From the NCBI GenBank assembly GCA_021776135.1, contig JAJFGL010000056.1, forward strand, positions 1-64,000: a stretch of 64,000 nucleotides of DNA. The letters run 5' to 3'. Both the position numbers and the translations under genes were made by a program. Under the pieces are notes generated by a model. The model was not told where the DNA came from and searched no databases. It saw nothing but the letters and a program-made list of their open reading frames with translations. This DNA comes from Kiloniellaceae bacterium (lineage in GTDB: Bacteria > Pseudomonadota > Alphaproteobacteria > Kiloniellales > J153). Of the stretch, positions 35,911 to 44,711 are shown one piece after another; the first letter of the stretch is position 1, and each line of letters starts with the position of its first letter.

Positions 35911-37725
35911 TTACTGTGCCGCCGCTTGGGCGCCCTGGTCGAATTGCAGGGCGGCGAGGCGGGCGTAGAGGCCGCCCTTGGCGGTGAGCTCGCCGTGGGT
36001 GCCGGTCTCGACGATGCGGCCCCGGTCGATGACCAGGATACGGTCGGCCTTGAGCACGGTCGCCAGGCGGTGGGCGATCACCAGGGTGGTGCGCCCGGCC
36101 ATGAGGCGGTCGAGCGCCTGCTGCACCGCCCGTTCGCTTTCAGCGTCCAGGGCGCTGGTCGCCTCGTCCAGCAGCAGCACGGCGGGGTCGCGCAGGATCG
36201 CCCGGGCGATGGCCAGGCGCTGACGCTGGCCGCCGGATAGGCGCACCCCCTTTTCGCCCAGAAAGGTGCTCAGGCCCTCGGGCAACTCCTCGAGAAACTC
36301 CAGGGCCGCCGCCGCGCGGGCGGCCTCGCGGACCTCCTCGTCGCTGGCCTCTGGGCGGCCGTAGCGGATGTTTTCCCAGGCATTGGCGGAAAATATAACC
36401 GGCTCCTGGGGCACCAGGGCGATGCGGGCGCGGGCTTGAACCGGATCGGCCTCGCGCAAGTCCACCCCGTCGAGCAGAACCTGTCCGCCTTGCGGGTCGT
36501 AGAAGCGCAGCAGAAGCTGAAAGACGGTGGTCTTGCCGGCGCCCGAGGGGCCGACAATGGCGATCTTCTCGCCCGGCGCGGCGCTGAAACTAAGATCGTC
36601 CAAGGCCGACACCTCGGGCCGGGCCGGATAACGGAAGCCGACCCCTTGAAACGCGAGTGCGCCGCGCGCCGGTTCGGGCAGGGCAACGGGCTCGGCCGGG
36701 GGCGCGATTTCGCTCTCGGTCGCCAGCAGTTCCATGAGCCGTTCCGTGGCCCCGGCGGCGCGCTGCAAATCGCCGATCACCTCGCTGATGGCCCCGGCGG
36801 CGCTGGCCACGACCACGGCATAGAACACGAAGGCCGACAGCTCCCCGGCGCTGATCCGCCCGCTCAAGACGTCGTGACCGCCGATCCACAAAATGACTGC
36901 GACCGCCCCGAAGACCATGACGATCACAATGGAGGTCAGCCAAGCGCGGGCGCGAATCCGGCGCACCGCCGTGGCGAAGGCGGTTTCCGTCCGCGCGCCG
37001 AAACGCGCGCGGTCTATGCCCTCATGGCCGAAGGCCTGGACCGTGCGGATCGCGCCCAGGGATTCCTCGGCATAGGCGCCGATATCGGCGACCCGGTCCT
37101 GGCTGTCCCGACTAAGGCTACGCACCTTGCGCCCGAACACCAGGATCGGCACCAGAACCAAAGGCACGACCAGAACCACAAGCCCGGTAAGCTTGGCGCT
37201 GGTCACGACCAGGAGCACCAGGCCGCCTATTAACAAAAGAATATTGCGCAGGGCGAAGGAGGCCGAGGTGCCGATGACCAGTTGCAGGATGCTGGTATCC
37301 GCGGTCAGGCGCGACAATATCTCGCCGGTCCGGGTGACTTCGAAATAGGCCGGGGAGAGGGCGATGACCCGGGCATAAACCGCGCGGCGGATGTCGGCCA
37401 CGATCCGCTCCCCCAACCAGGAAACCAGGTAAAAGCGCGCGTAGCTGGAAGCGGCGAGCACCACGATCACGCCGAAGAGGATCAGAACCGCCTGGTCCAG
37501 CAGGTCCGCGTTGCCGCTGGAAAAACCATCGTCCACCAGGCGCCGCAGGCCCATGCCCATGGCCAGAACCGTGGCCGCCGCGACCGTCAGGGCAACCCCC
37601 GCCGCCGCCACTTGGCGCCGGTAGGGCCGTACGAAGCCCCAAATCCGGCGCAACTGGCCCAGATCGCGGCTGCCCGGCCGCTCGCCGCCGGTATCCGGCG
37701 CCGTCTTGTTCCGGCCCCTGGCCAT
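35911..37725 (-). CDS. ABC exporter, transmembrane-ATPase fusion (MsbA/LmrA type)
   Basis: A half-transporter of 604 residues with six transmembrane segments (about 35-330) and a C-terminal ATPase: Walker A GPSGAGKTT, signature LSGGQRQRLAIARA, Walker B VLLLDEATSALDAESE and H-loop IAHRLATV. Likely substrates are lipids or drugs, but none can be deduced. It lies convergent to the solute-binding protein gene with 8 bases between stops, and divergent from rpmE, a neighbourhood shared with other alphaproteobacteria. Confidence 0.95.
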   Translation of the reverse strand: MARGRNKTAPDTGGERPGSRDLGQLRRIWGFVRPYRRQVAAAGVALTVAAATVLAMGMGLRRLVDDGFSSGNADLLDQAVLILFGVIVVLAASSYARFYLVSWLGERIVADIRRAVYARVIALSPAYFEVTRTGEILSRLTADTSILQLVIGTSASFALRNILLLIGGLVLLVVTSAKLTGLVVLVVPLVLVPILVFGRKVRSLSRDSQDRVADIGAYAEESLGAIRTVQAFGHEGIDRARFGARTETAFATAVRRIRARAWLTSIVIVMVFGAVAVILWIGGHDVLSGRISAGELSAFVFYAVVVASAAGAISEVIGDLQRAAGATERLMELLATESEIAPPAEPVALPEPARGALAFQGVGFRYPARPEVSALDDLSFSAAPGEKIAIVGPSGAGKTTVFQLLLRFYDPQGGQVLLDGVDLREADPVQARARIALVPQEPVIFSANAWENIRYGRPEASDEEVREAARAAAALEFLEELPEGLSTFLGEKGVRLSGGQRQRLAIARAILRDPAVLLLDEATSALDAESERAVQQALDRLMAGRTTLVIAHRLATVLKADRILVIDRGRIVETGTHGELTAKGGLYARLAALQFDQGAQAAAQ

Positions 37726-37874
37726 TAGGGTCGCCGGGTGTTTTTAGTCCTGGTCATGGGGCTATCCCTAGCCCAATCGCGGGAGGCTCACAACCGGACC
37801 GGCGCGGCGCCGCCACCCCTTGCCCCGGCCCGCCGCTTCGGCTATAGAACCGCCCTTCCAGGAGGTTCCAGACC

Positions 37875-38099
37875 ATGAAGAAAGACATCCATCCCGACTA
37901 CCACGAGATTACCGTGGTGATGACCGACGGGTCGGAATACAAAACCCGCTCCACCTACGGCAAGGCGGGCGCTTCCATGCGTCTGGACATCGACCCCAAG
38001 ACCCATCCGGCCTGGACCGGCGAACACCGCCTGGTCGATTCCGCCGGTCAGGTCGCGAAGTTCAACAAGCGCTTCGCGGGCCTGGGCGTGAAGGAATAA
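37875..38099 (+). CDS. rpmE: 50S ribosomal protein L31
   Basis: L31 of 74 residues: [43 protein letters not shown] and FNKRFAGLG, quoted in pieces. It lacks the four zinc-binding Cys residues, as is usual in alphaproteobacteria, so it is a zinc-free form. AGGAGG lies upstream of the ATG. A terminator follows directly. Confidence 0.97.
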   Translation: MKKDIHPDYHEITVVMTDGSEYKTRSTYGKAGASMRLDIDPKTHPAWTGEHRLVDSAGQVAKFNKRFAGLGVKE

Positions 38100-38127
38100 G
38101 CGCCGGGCCTCCCCCGTAGCGCCCCCA

Positions 38128-38155
38128 GGGCATCCGCGCGGCGGGTGCCCTTTTC
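38128..38155 (+). terminator. Rho-independent terminator after rpmE
   Basis: GGGCATCCGC, GCGGGTGCCC and then TTTTCC form a strong hairpin with U-tract 30 bases after the rpmE stop. Confidence 0.85.
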
Positions 38156-38202
38156 CATGTCCCGGTGTCATCCAGATCTTACCTCCGGCCCCCACACCCA
38201 CA

Positions 38203-38390
38203 GCGTCATACGCGGACTTGATCCGCGTATCCATGGCCCCGGCAGGCGCGAAACTACGCCTAGATTCGACACCGTCGCCGGTCTCTGAAATATAAGCCTT
38301 GTTGAGCGTGTCGATGCGGATAGGCGCAGCTATTTGTAAGTTCATGCGACCACAAACATGGATACGCGGATCAAGTCCGCGTATGACGCC
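38203..38390. repeat. MITE-like element with perfect 33-base terminal inverted repeats
   Basis: The left arm starts GCGTCATACGCGGACTTGAT (38203) and the right arm ends ATCAAGTCCGCGTATGACGC (38389-38390). The two are perfect inverted copies over 33 bases, and each is palindromic inside. About 120 non-coding bases lie between them. A further single arm (GGGTCAAGCCCAAGGGTGAC) lies near 38434-38453. No open frame is inside, so any mobility would depend on a transposase supplied elsewhere. Confidence 0.8.
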
Positions 38391-38471
38391 GTTGGGATGG
38401 TGGCAATTGTTTCCGCCAATTTGGCGCCCTCGGGTCAAGCCCAAGGGTGACTGAAGATGATGGCGAAGGCG

Positions 38472-38888
38472 CTAATGCAGCACCGGATCGCCCAGCATGG
38501 CGTCCAGGCGTTCGATGCGGGTGTAGAGGCTGTGGCTGCGCTCCAGAAGCTCCGCCAGGCGTAGAGGAATCTTCTCGTCGGCGATCAGTTCATTGACGGC
38601 GCAAACCTTGCGGCCGGCCAGGCGGTAAGGCTCTCCGGCCGCCGCATCGCGGCTCAACTCCCCCGCATGAACCGCCTTTTGCACCAGCAGCCAAGCGATG
38701 ATTTGCCCGAGCCGGGCGGTGACGCGCATGGATTCGCATGACGCCACCAGGCGCTCCGCCGGGTCCAGCTTGGCCGCCTCCACGGCGTCTTGATAGACGA
38801 CGTAGTTGCGCGTTTCGCGGGCGAGCGCGAGCGCCTCCTCAAAGGTATTGTCGAAGTACGCGACGCTGGGGTTCGTGGACTCGGTCAC
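38472..38888 (-). CDS. rcdA: RcdA/DUF1465 family protein (regulator of CtrA degradation)
   Basis: DUF1465 proteins are homologues of Caulobacter RcdA, an adaptor that helps ClpXP degrade the cell-cycle regulator CtrA. The 138-residue helical protein has AYFDNTFEEALALARETRNYV (shortened), the central ASCESMRVTARLGQIIAWLL and LIADEKIPLRLAELLERS typical of the family. Linkage with rpmE and an ABC exporter is conserved in alphaproteobacteria. Confidence 0.88.
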   Translation of the reverse strand: MTESTNPSVAYFDNTFEEALALARETRNYVVYQDAVEAAKLDPAERLVASCESMRVTARLGQIIAWLLVQKAVHAGELSRDAAAGEPYRLAGRKVCAVNELIADEKIPLRLAELLERSHSLYTRIERLDAMLGDPVLH

Positions 38889-38979
38889 ATCTACCTTCGG
38901 CCAGTATGAATCGGGGCCCGCACGGTCTCTCGGTTTAGCCTAAACGCAGCCGCTTAATATTTAGTTGGTTCCAGGCCAT

Positions 38980-39007
38980 CTTGAAGGCCGCTAAAAGCTT
39001 ACCATAT
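38980..39007 (+). promoter_or_regulatory. Candidate sigma-32 (RpoH) promoter of hsp20
   Basis: CTTGAAG at 38980-38986 and CCATAT at 39002-39007 are separated by 15 bases, close to the heat-shock consensus CTTGAAA/CCCCATnT. The start of transcription would fall near 39014, leaving a roughly 105-base leader before the small heat-shock gene. Confidence 0.6.
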
Positions 39008-39013
39008 TCAAGG

Positions 39014-39123
39014 TGCCGCCGGGGATGCCTTAAGTTTTGGGTCCCGAACGGCGGCGGGCATAGACGGGTTCGACCATGGTGGTGAGCCCTGCCGTTAACC
39101 ATGTTGCTCATGAGAGGATATGG
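39014..39123 (+). promoter_or_regulatory. ROSE-like RNA thermometer in hsp20 leader
   Basis: The leader ends in a hairpin: CCAT (39099-39102) pairs with ATGG (39120-39123), and TTGCTC (39104-39109) lies opposite GAGGA (39114-39118), which contains the Shine-Dalgarno bases. The TTGCT/AGGA pairing with an internal G-G mismatch is the hallmark of ROSE elements that melt at high temperature. An upstream stem GCCGCC/GGCGGC (39016-39060 region) fits the multi-hairpin layout. Prediction by eye. Confidence 0.65.
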
Positions 39124-39125
39124 CT

Positions 39126-39590
39126 ATGCGTAGCAACGATCTGACTCCCCTACTGCGTGCCACGGTCGGCTTCGACCGGATGATGAACCTGCTCGATTCC
39201 GCGTCCAGGACCGATGAAGGCGCGCTGTCTTACCCCCCTTATAACATCGAGAAGACCGGCGGCGACGACTACCGTATCGTCATGGCTGTCGCGGGCTTCG
39301 CCGAGGACGAGCTCGACATCTCGGTCAAGGAGAACAGCCTCACGATCGCCGGCAAAAAGAACAAGACGGAAGACGGCGTCAAGTACCTGCATCGCGGCAT
39401 CGCGACCCGGGGCTTCGAGCGGCGTTTCGACCTGGCCGACCACATCAAGGTGACCGGCGCGAAGCTGGAAAACGGCCAGCTCTATATCGACCTGGTGCGC
39501 GAAATCCCCGAGGCCATGAAGCCGCGCAGCATCAAGATCGATGCGGCAGAACCGGCCAAACGCGAGATCCTCGAAGGCAAGGCGGCCTAA
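39126..39590 (+). CDS. Small heat-shock protein Hsp20/IbpA family
   Basis: ATP-independent holdase chaperone. It is 154 residues from the ATG at 39126, which has GAGAGGA eight bases upstream. An ATG at 39120 is too close to that site and lies inside the thermometer stem. The alpha-crystallin domain spans about residues 35-130 (YRIVMAVAGFAEDELDISVKEN and RGFERRFDLADHIKV, shortened). The N-terminus MRSNDLTPLLRATVGFDRM is typical of alphaproteobacterial class A proteins. It is regulated by heat if the upstream elements are right. Confidence 0.95.
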   Translation: MRSNDLTPLLRATVGFDRMMNLLDSASRTDEGALSYPPYNIEKTGGDDYRIVMAVAGFAEDELDISVKENSLTIAGKKNKTEDGVKYLHRGIATRGFERRFDLADHIKVTGAKLENGQLYIDLVREIPEAMKPRSIKIDAAEPAKREILEGKAA

Positions 39591-39619
39591 CGCCTAACCT
39601 CACGACCTCTCTCACTAGC

Positions 39620-39655
39620 ACCGGCCGGGTGGGCAACCATCCGGCCGGTTTGCGT
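39620..39655 (+). terminator. Rho-independent terminator after hsp20
   Basis: ACCGGCCGGGTGG and CCATCCGGCCGGT form a long perfect stem followed by TTGCGTTTT, 30 bases after the hsp20 stop. Confidence 0.85.
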
Positions 39656-39872
39656 TTTGGAATAGGTGTAAGCGGCGGCCGTTGTGTGACTTGGACGGCG
39701 ATGCCTTTGGATAGAAAAAATCAAAGGGGGGCTCGGCGGATTTAAAATTACGAGATCAGCAAGTGATACCGGGCCAGCTAGAACTATGCCCCAAAGATTT
39801 TAACATTCAAGTTCATAACTATGAATGCAGTTTCTAGAGAATAAACCGTGCTTTCGAAAAAAAAAAACTATT

Positions 39873-40511
39873 TTAAAAAATCCCCCTGTATTGTTTTTTT
39901 AAAAATTTTAACAACCTCGTATGATTATCATATAGGTCCTTCTGAATTTTTGCTGAAGTGACATTCTCTAGAGTATTGGTCACGGTCGCCTTAATTATAT
40001 CGTTGTCGTAATTCCAGTGCGGACTCCCTAACATGGTCGCGTAAGCCTCAATCTGATCGCTAGATAATGCAAGCCTATCACAGGCATCTAGGCATTCTCC
40101 GTACCCATCAAAACCCAACACTTGACCCTTGATGGACAATGATTTCATGCGGGTTTTTGGAAGTTTTACTTTATCGAGATACTCATTCATTTTTTTCGAA
40201 TTATCTTTCCCTTGAACTTCTACGAATTTCTGGATTCCCGCATACCATTCTTTGCTACCTAAAAGAGCTGCCGATTCTGAATATGACTGAATACCTATCT
40301 CAAAAAATGTTAAAAGAGACACCAGTGGACTAATTTCATTCATGTAATCAAAAGCTGCATCTGCAATTTCATCTAAGAATTTCGACTTTATTTTGGCTCT
40401 TTCTTGTTTCTTCCAAGAGCTTAAACCAACCCAGGCTGCTACTGCTATTGCAAGCGTTGATACGCCAGAAATAAGGCTGCCAACGGCAGATAAGCAACTA
40501 ACCTCACTCAT
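39873..40511 (-). CDS. AT-rich single-pass membrane hypothetical protein
   Basis: The first 30 residues form a hydrophobic helix (SLISGVSTLAIAVAAWVGLSSW), followed by KKQERAK and a roughly 170-residue helical Lys/Asn-rich domain. The GC content is far below that of the neighbours and the codon use is AT-rich (frequent AAA, TTA, ATT), a strong sign of recent transfer. No family is recognised. The layout is like the islet gene at 28.6 kb. Downstream is an A/T run region at 39.85 kb. Confidence 0.75.
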   Translation of the reverse strand: MSEVSCLSAVGSLISGVSTLAIAVAAWVGLSSWKKQERAKIKSKFLDEIADAAFDYMNEISPLVSLLTFFEIGIQSYSESAALLGSKEWYAGIQKFVEVQGKDNSKKMNEYLDKVKLPKTRMKSLSIKGQVLGFDGYGECLDACDRLALSSDQIEAYATMLGSPHWNYDNDIIKATVTNTLENVTSAKIQKDLYDNHTRLLKFLKKQYRGIF

Positions 40512-40639
40512 TTCTTAGCCACTCAGTCTGCTCCAAATTTCACTGTAGGCATTCAAAATCGTCCATTTTCAATATAGGTATCCCAAGCTATCAAGCCAGG
40601 CCAATGTTCCCGGTCAGACTCTGAAATCCTTCGATACCG

Positions 40640-40770
40640 AATCAACCGCTCCAACACCGCGTGGATGCCTTCGGGGTAAACACCGTCTTCATGGTCGCGC
40701 GGCGAACAAAGACATGGACAAAACGCCCGTCGGCGGCGGATCGTTGCGCGCCTTGGGCGGCGGTGCTATC
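40640..40770 (-). pseudogene. Frameshifted remnant of thioesterase 3' end
   Basis: On the minus strand this segment reads ADGRFVHVFVRRATMKTV, then a one-base deletion, then PEGIHAVLER. This aligns with ADGHFVHVFVERAAMKAVPIPEGIRAAL, the C-terminus of the intact thioesterase at 41.4 kb. About 100 bases align with roughly three quarters identity. It has no start codon and no complete frame, so it is a decayed duplicate lying just upstream of the GST gene. Confidence 0.75.
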
Positions 40771-40797
40771 CGATGACGAAACATGGGAGGCACCGAC

Positions 40798-41418
40798 ATG
40801 CTCAAGCTATATTACGCGCCCGGCACAATCGCACTCGCGACCCACATCGCCTTGGTGGAGGCCGGGGCGGAGTACGAGGCCGTGCGGCTCGATTTTTCCA
40901 AGAAGGAACAGCTCGAAGCGGACTACCTGGCCATCAATCCCAAGGGCCGAGTGCCGACCCTGGTGACCGAGCGGGGAATCATCACCGAAACGCCGGCGGT
41001 CCTGGCCTATATCGCACAGAGTTTTCCCGAGGCCGGGCTCGCGCCCCTGGACGATCCCTTCGCCTTAGCGCGCATTCAGGAATTCAACTGCTACCTCTGC
41101 GCGACCCTGCATGTCGCCCATGCCCACCGAATGCGCGGCCACCGCTGGGCCGACGATCCGCTTGCCATCGCGGACATGAAACGCAAGGTGCCCGAGGCCG
41201 TGGGCGCGTGTTTCGAGATGATCGAGAACGGCTTCTTCCAAGGCCCCTGGGTCATGGGCGAGGCTTACAGTATTTGCGATCCCTACCTCTTCACCGTGGC
41301 CACATGGATGGACTCCGACGGCCTCGACCCGGCCAGCTTTCCAAAAATACTGGCTCATCAAGATCGTATGAAGGAGCGCCCCGGCGTGCAAAAGACCCTG
41401 GCCGAACACTTCGGCTAG
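40798..41418 (+). CDS. Glutathione S-transferase family protein
   Basis: The N-terminal thioredoxin-like domain begins MLKLYYAPGTIALATHIALVE, quoted in part, and has NPKGRVPTLV and ITETPAVLAYIAQSFP. The helical C-terminal domain contains GPWVMGEAYSICDPYLFTV. It is 206 residues and has GGGAGG before the ATG. Its TAG stop shares the palindrome CTAG (41415-41418) with the stop of the convergent thioesterase. It is flanked by the intact and the decayed thioesterase sequences. Confidence 0.93.
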   Translation: MLKLYYAPGTIALATHIALVEAGAEYEAVRLDFSKKEQLEADYLAINPKGRVPTLVTERGIITETPAVLAYIAQSFPEAGLAPLDDPFALARIQEFNCYLCATLHVAHAHRMRGHRWADDPLAIADMKRKVPEAVGACFEMIENGFFQGPWVMGEAYSICDPYLFTVATWMDSDGLDPASFPKILAHQDRMKERPGVQKTLAEHFG

Positions 41419-41849
41419 CTTATCTTCGCCAGCGCCGCGCGTATGCCTTCGGGAATCGGCACCGCCTTCATGGCCGCGCGCTCCACAAACACATGGACGA
41501 AATGTCCGTCTGCGGCGGCTTCGGGCGCGCCGGCTTGGAACAATCCGATTTCGTAACGGGCGCTGCGCCGGCCCAGATGGCCGACACGTAAACCCGCCTC
41601 GATAACTTCGGGAAAGGCGAAGGCGGCGCGGTAGCGGCACGACGATTCGGCGCACACCCCGATCACCGCCGCGTTGTGAATGTCCAGGCCCCCGGCGTGA
41701 ATCAGGTAATCGGCGATGACCGTATCGAAGTAGGAATAATAGATCACGTTGTTGACGTGGCCGTAGATGTCGTTGTCCATCCAGCGGGTCGGGATGGTCA
41801 GAAAATGAGGGAAATCGGCGCGGCCGGTCTTGGGGCTTTCGGGGCTCAT
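41415..41849 (-). CDS. Acyl-CoA thioesterase, 4-hydroxybenzoyl-CoA thioesterase-like
   Basis: Hotdog-fold thioesterase of 144 residues with IPTRWMDNDIYGHVNNVIYYSYFDTVIADYL (shortened), whose Asp is the expected catalytic acid. The start at 41849 overlaps the stop of the upstream alpha/beta hydrolase as ATGA, so the two are coupled. The open frame continues upstream without homology. A frameshifted copy of its 3' end lies at 40.7 kb. Confidence 0.92.
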   Translation of the reverse strand: MSPESPKTGRADFPHFLTIPTRWMDNDIYGHVNNVIYYSYFDTVIADYLIHAGGLDIHNAAVIGVCAESSCRYRAAFAFPEVIEAGLRVGHLGRRSARYEIGLFQAGAPEAAADGHFVHVFVERAAMKAVPIPEGIRAALAKIS

Positions 41850-42634
41850 AGAACTTCCTTTAGGGCATCCAGGGTCTCGTCGGGTTTTTCCAGCATGGTC
41901 ATGTGCCCGCAGCCCGCGATACGTATCGTCTCGGCGCCCGGGATCGCCGCCGCCAGCTTGGCCCCGGCCTTGGCCGGGGTCATGAGATCGGCCTCCCCGG
42001 AAATCACGCGACACGGGCAAGATAGCTTGGCGGCCGTCTCCAGCGCCCCGGTGTAGGCGTCGCAGGCGGCCAGGCCGTTATGGAGCACCCCCGGCGCGGC
42101 GCGCTCCAGCACCCGCTCCGCCCCGCCCATGAGCCACAATCCCGGCGCCCGGTTGCCGCCCAGGTGCCCGGCCCGGCCATGGCCCCAGGAGGTGACCAGC
42201 TCGACCGCCAGGTGTTGGTTTTCTTTCGCGGCGGCGAGCAGGTCGGGATGCACCGCCATACGCGGCGCGGCGCCGAGCAGGGCCAGGGCCCGCACCCGCC
42301 CCTCAAGCCGCGCGGCGGCGTCCAGCGCCACCAGCGCGCCCATGGAATGCCCGGCCAGGGCTGCCTCCCGCAAGCCGGCGGCGCCCAGGAAACGCCCGGT
42401 CCAGGCGGCCATGTCCTCTATGCTCGATAAAGGCGGTCCGCCGGAGCGGCCATGGTCCGGCAGATCGAGCGCCAAAACCGTGCGCCCGTGATGGGCGAAA
42501 TAGCGGGTTTGAAGGGCCCAAACCGTATGATCCATGCCCGCCCCATGAATGAAAACGACGGCAGGCAAATTAGGATCGAAAGGCCGCCCCCCGGTCGCGG
42601 CGAAAACCTCGCTGCCATCGACGCTGAACATCAT
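41846..42634 (-). CDS. Alpha/beta hydrolase
   Basis: A 262-residue serine hydrolase: oxyanion region FIHGAGMDHTVW, nucleophile elbow GHSMG, acid in SGEADLMTP and catalytic His in GCGHMTMLE. It may hydrolyse an ester or lactone, but the substrate is unknown. It is coupled to the thioesterase by a 4-base overlap, suggesting joint action on an acyl compound. Confidence 0.92.
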   Translation of the reverse strand: MMFSVDGSEVFAATGGRPFDPNLPAVVFIHGAGMDHTVWALQTRYFAHHGRTVLALDLPDHGRSGGPPLSSIEDMAAWTGRFLGAAGLREAALAGHSMGALVALDAAARLEGRVRALALLGAAPRMAVHPDLLAAAKENQHLAVELVTSWGHGRAGHLGGNRAPGLWLMGGAERVLERAAPGVLHNGLAACDAYTGALETAAKLSCPCRVISGEADLMTPAKAGAKLAAAIPGAETIRIAGCGHMTMLEKPDETLDALKEVL

Positions 42635-42943
42635 GGCTGGAAGATTTCGGCTAGGGCCGAGTCACTGGCAAAATCACCTGTGCGTCCTTCGACAGGCTCA
42701 GGATGAGGAAGATCGACAGGCTCAGGATGAGGAAGATCGACAGGCTCAGGATGAGGAAGATCGACAGGCTCAGGATGAGGATTATCGTGCATGGCGGAAA
42801 GAAATATCCTCATCCTGAGCCTGTCGAAGGACGCACCGCGCCAATCCAAGCCTCGTGCCGCTAGAGATATTTCCATAGGCGATTGCCCTCCCGAGGGGGA
42901 GGGTTAGGGTCGGGGGGCCTTTCTTGCCGCGCGTCACGACGGT
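42635..42943. other. Gene-free repeat region between hydrolase and metY
   Basis: No gene is supported here. The region is built from dispersed intergenic repeats (tandem 24-mers, their inverted copy, and a CCCTCCC/GGGGGAGGG palindrome near 42885-42909). A 89-codon plus-strand frame across it only translates the tandem repeat (RQAQDEED units) and was rejected. Confidence 0.7.
42690..42781 (+). repeat. Tandem array of a 24-base unit, about 3.8 copies
   Basis: The unit CGACAGGCTCAGGATGAGGA plus AGAT is repeated without change at 42690, 42714, 42738 and, partly, 42762. An inverted copy (CCTCATCCTGAGCCTGTCGA) lies at 42808-42827. The same core is at 0.35 and 45.75-45.82 kb. Confidence 0.9.
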
Positions 42944-44239
<1,296 letters not shown>

Positions 44240-44266
44240 GAGTGCGCTACCCCAGTGCGGCGGTCC

Positions 44267-44320
44267 AAAAAAATTGGGGGCCGCGGACCCCTTGCCGGGT
44301 CGCGGCCCCTCAAATTTTTT
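44267..44320. terminator. Bidirectional terminator or attenuator in the metY leader
   Basis: GGGGCCGCGACCC and GGGTCCGCGGCCCC form a very strong stem, flanked by A-runs and T-runs so that either strand ends in T6-T7. On the minus strand it lies just before metY, so full metY expression would need read-through or anti-termination. It may instead end a short leader transcript. Confidence 0.7.
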
Positions 44321-44491
44321 ATAACGCCTCAGCCTGTCAACTTGCCGGATCGAGACACTAAGCGGGGTCGCGTCCGCAGTCAAGAAGGGAATAGTTAACA
44401 ACGCCTTGGCATTAAAGTCTCCAAGGCAGCTACAACCCTTGGTAGGTGTCAAGCCGGCCAAACACTAGAAGTGGGGGTAATAGGCGCCCAG

Positions 44492-44520
44492 AAAAATGCC
44501 GCCGGACGAACCGGCGGCAA
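44492..44520 (-). terminator. Rho-independent terminator upstream of metY leader
   Basis: TGCCGCCGG-TTCGT-CCGGCGGCA followed by TTTTTC on the minus strand. It lies about 190 bases after the 3-hydroxybutyrate dehydrogenase stop and probably ends that transcript, or a short RNA between. Confidence 0.7.
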
Positions 44521-44711
44521 GTTAACAGGGAGGCATTACAAGGAACGGAACCTAATCCGTTCAACGACCTGAGACCCAGGGCGGGCCCCGAAGATCGCCT
44601 ATGGGACAATTTAAGCATAGACTCCTAAGAAATAGTTAACAAAAAACGAAAGATTGTTGCGTTTGTTAATTTTCCACCCACAAACAGTTCACAGGCTTCC
44701 ACGCCCAGGCT

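Larger units (their letters stand above)
44240..44711. other. 472-base gene-free leader region upstream of metY
   Basis: No gene is visible. It holds the metY leader with an internal terminator, a second minus-strand hairpin, and an inverted pair of similar motifs (GGCAAGTTGACAGG..GAGGCGTTA on the minus strand at about 44320-44346, GGCAAGTTAACAGG.GAGGCATTA on the plus strand at about 44516-44539). TTAACAAAAAACG and TTTGTTAA tracts lie near 44635-44670. No SAM-II consensus could be matched. Confidence 0.6.

Noticed and set aside
42690-42781. Possible CRISPR-like array
   Set aside because: The units are directly adjacent 24-mers without unique spacers, and no cas genes are present.
42549-42818. 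89-codon plus-strand frame with RQAQDEED repeats
   Set aside because: It is only the translation of a tandem 24-base intergenic repeat, and overlaps the hydrolase gene start on the other strand.
44240-44470. SAM-II riboswitch upstream of metY
   Set aside because: The conserved CGCUGAUUU and GCAAGCGCG-type pseudoknot elements are not found on the minus strand.
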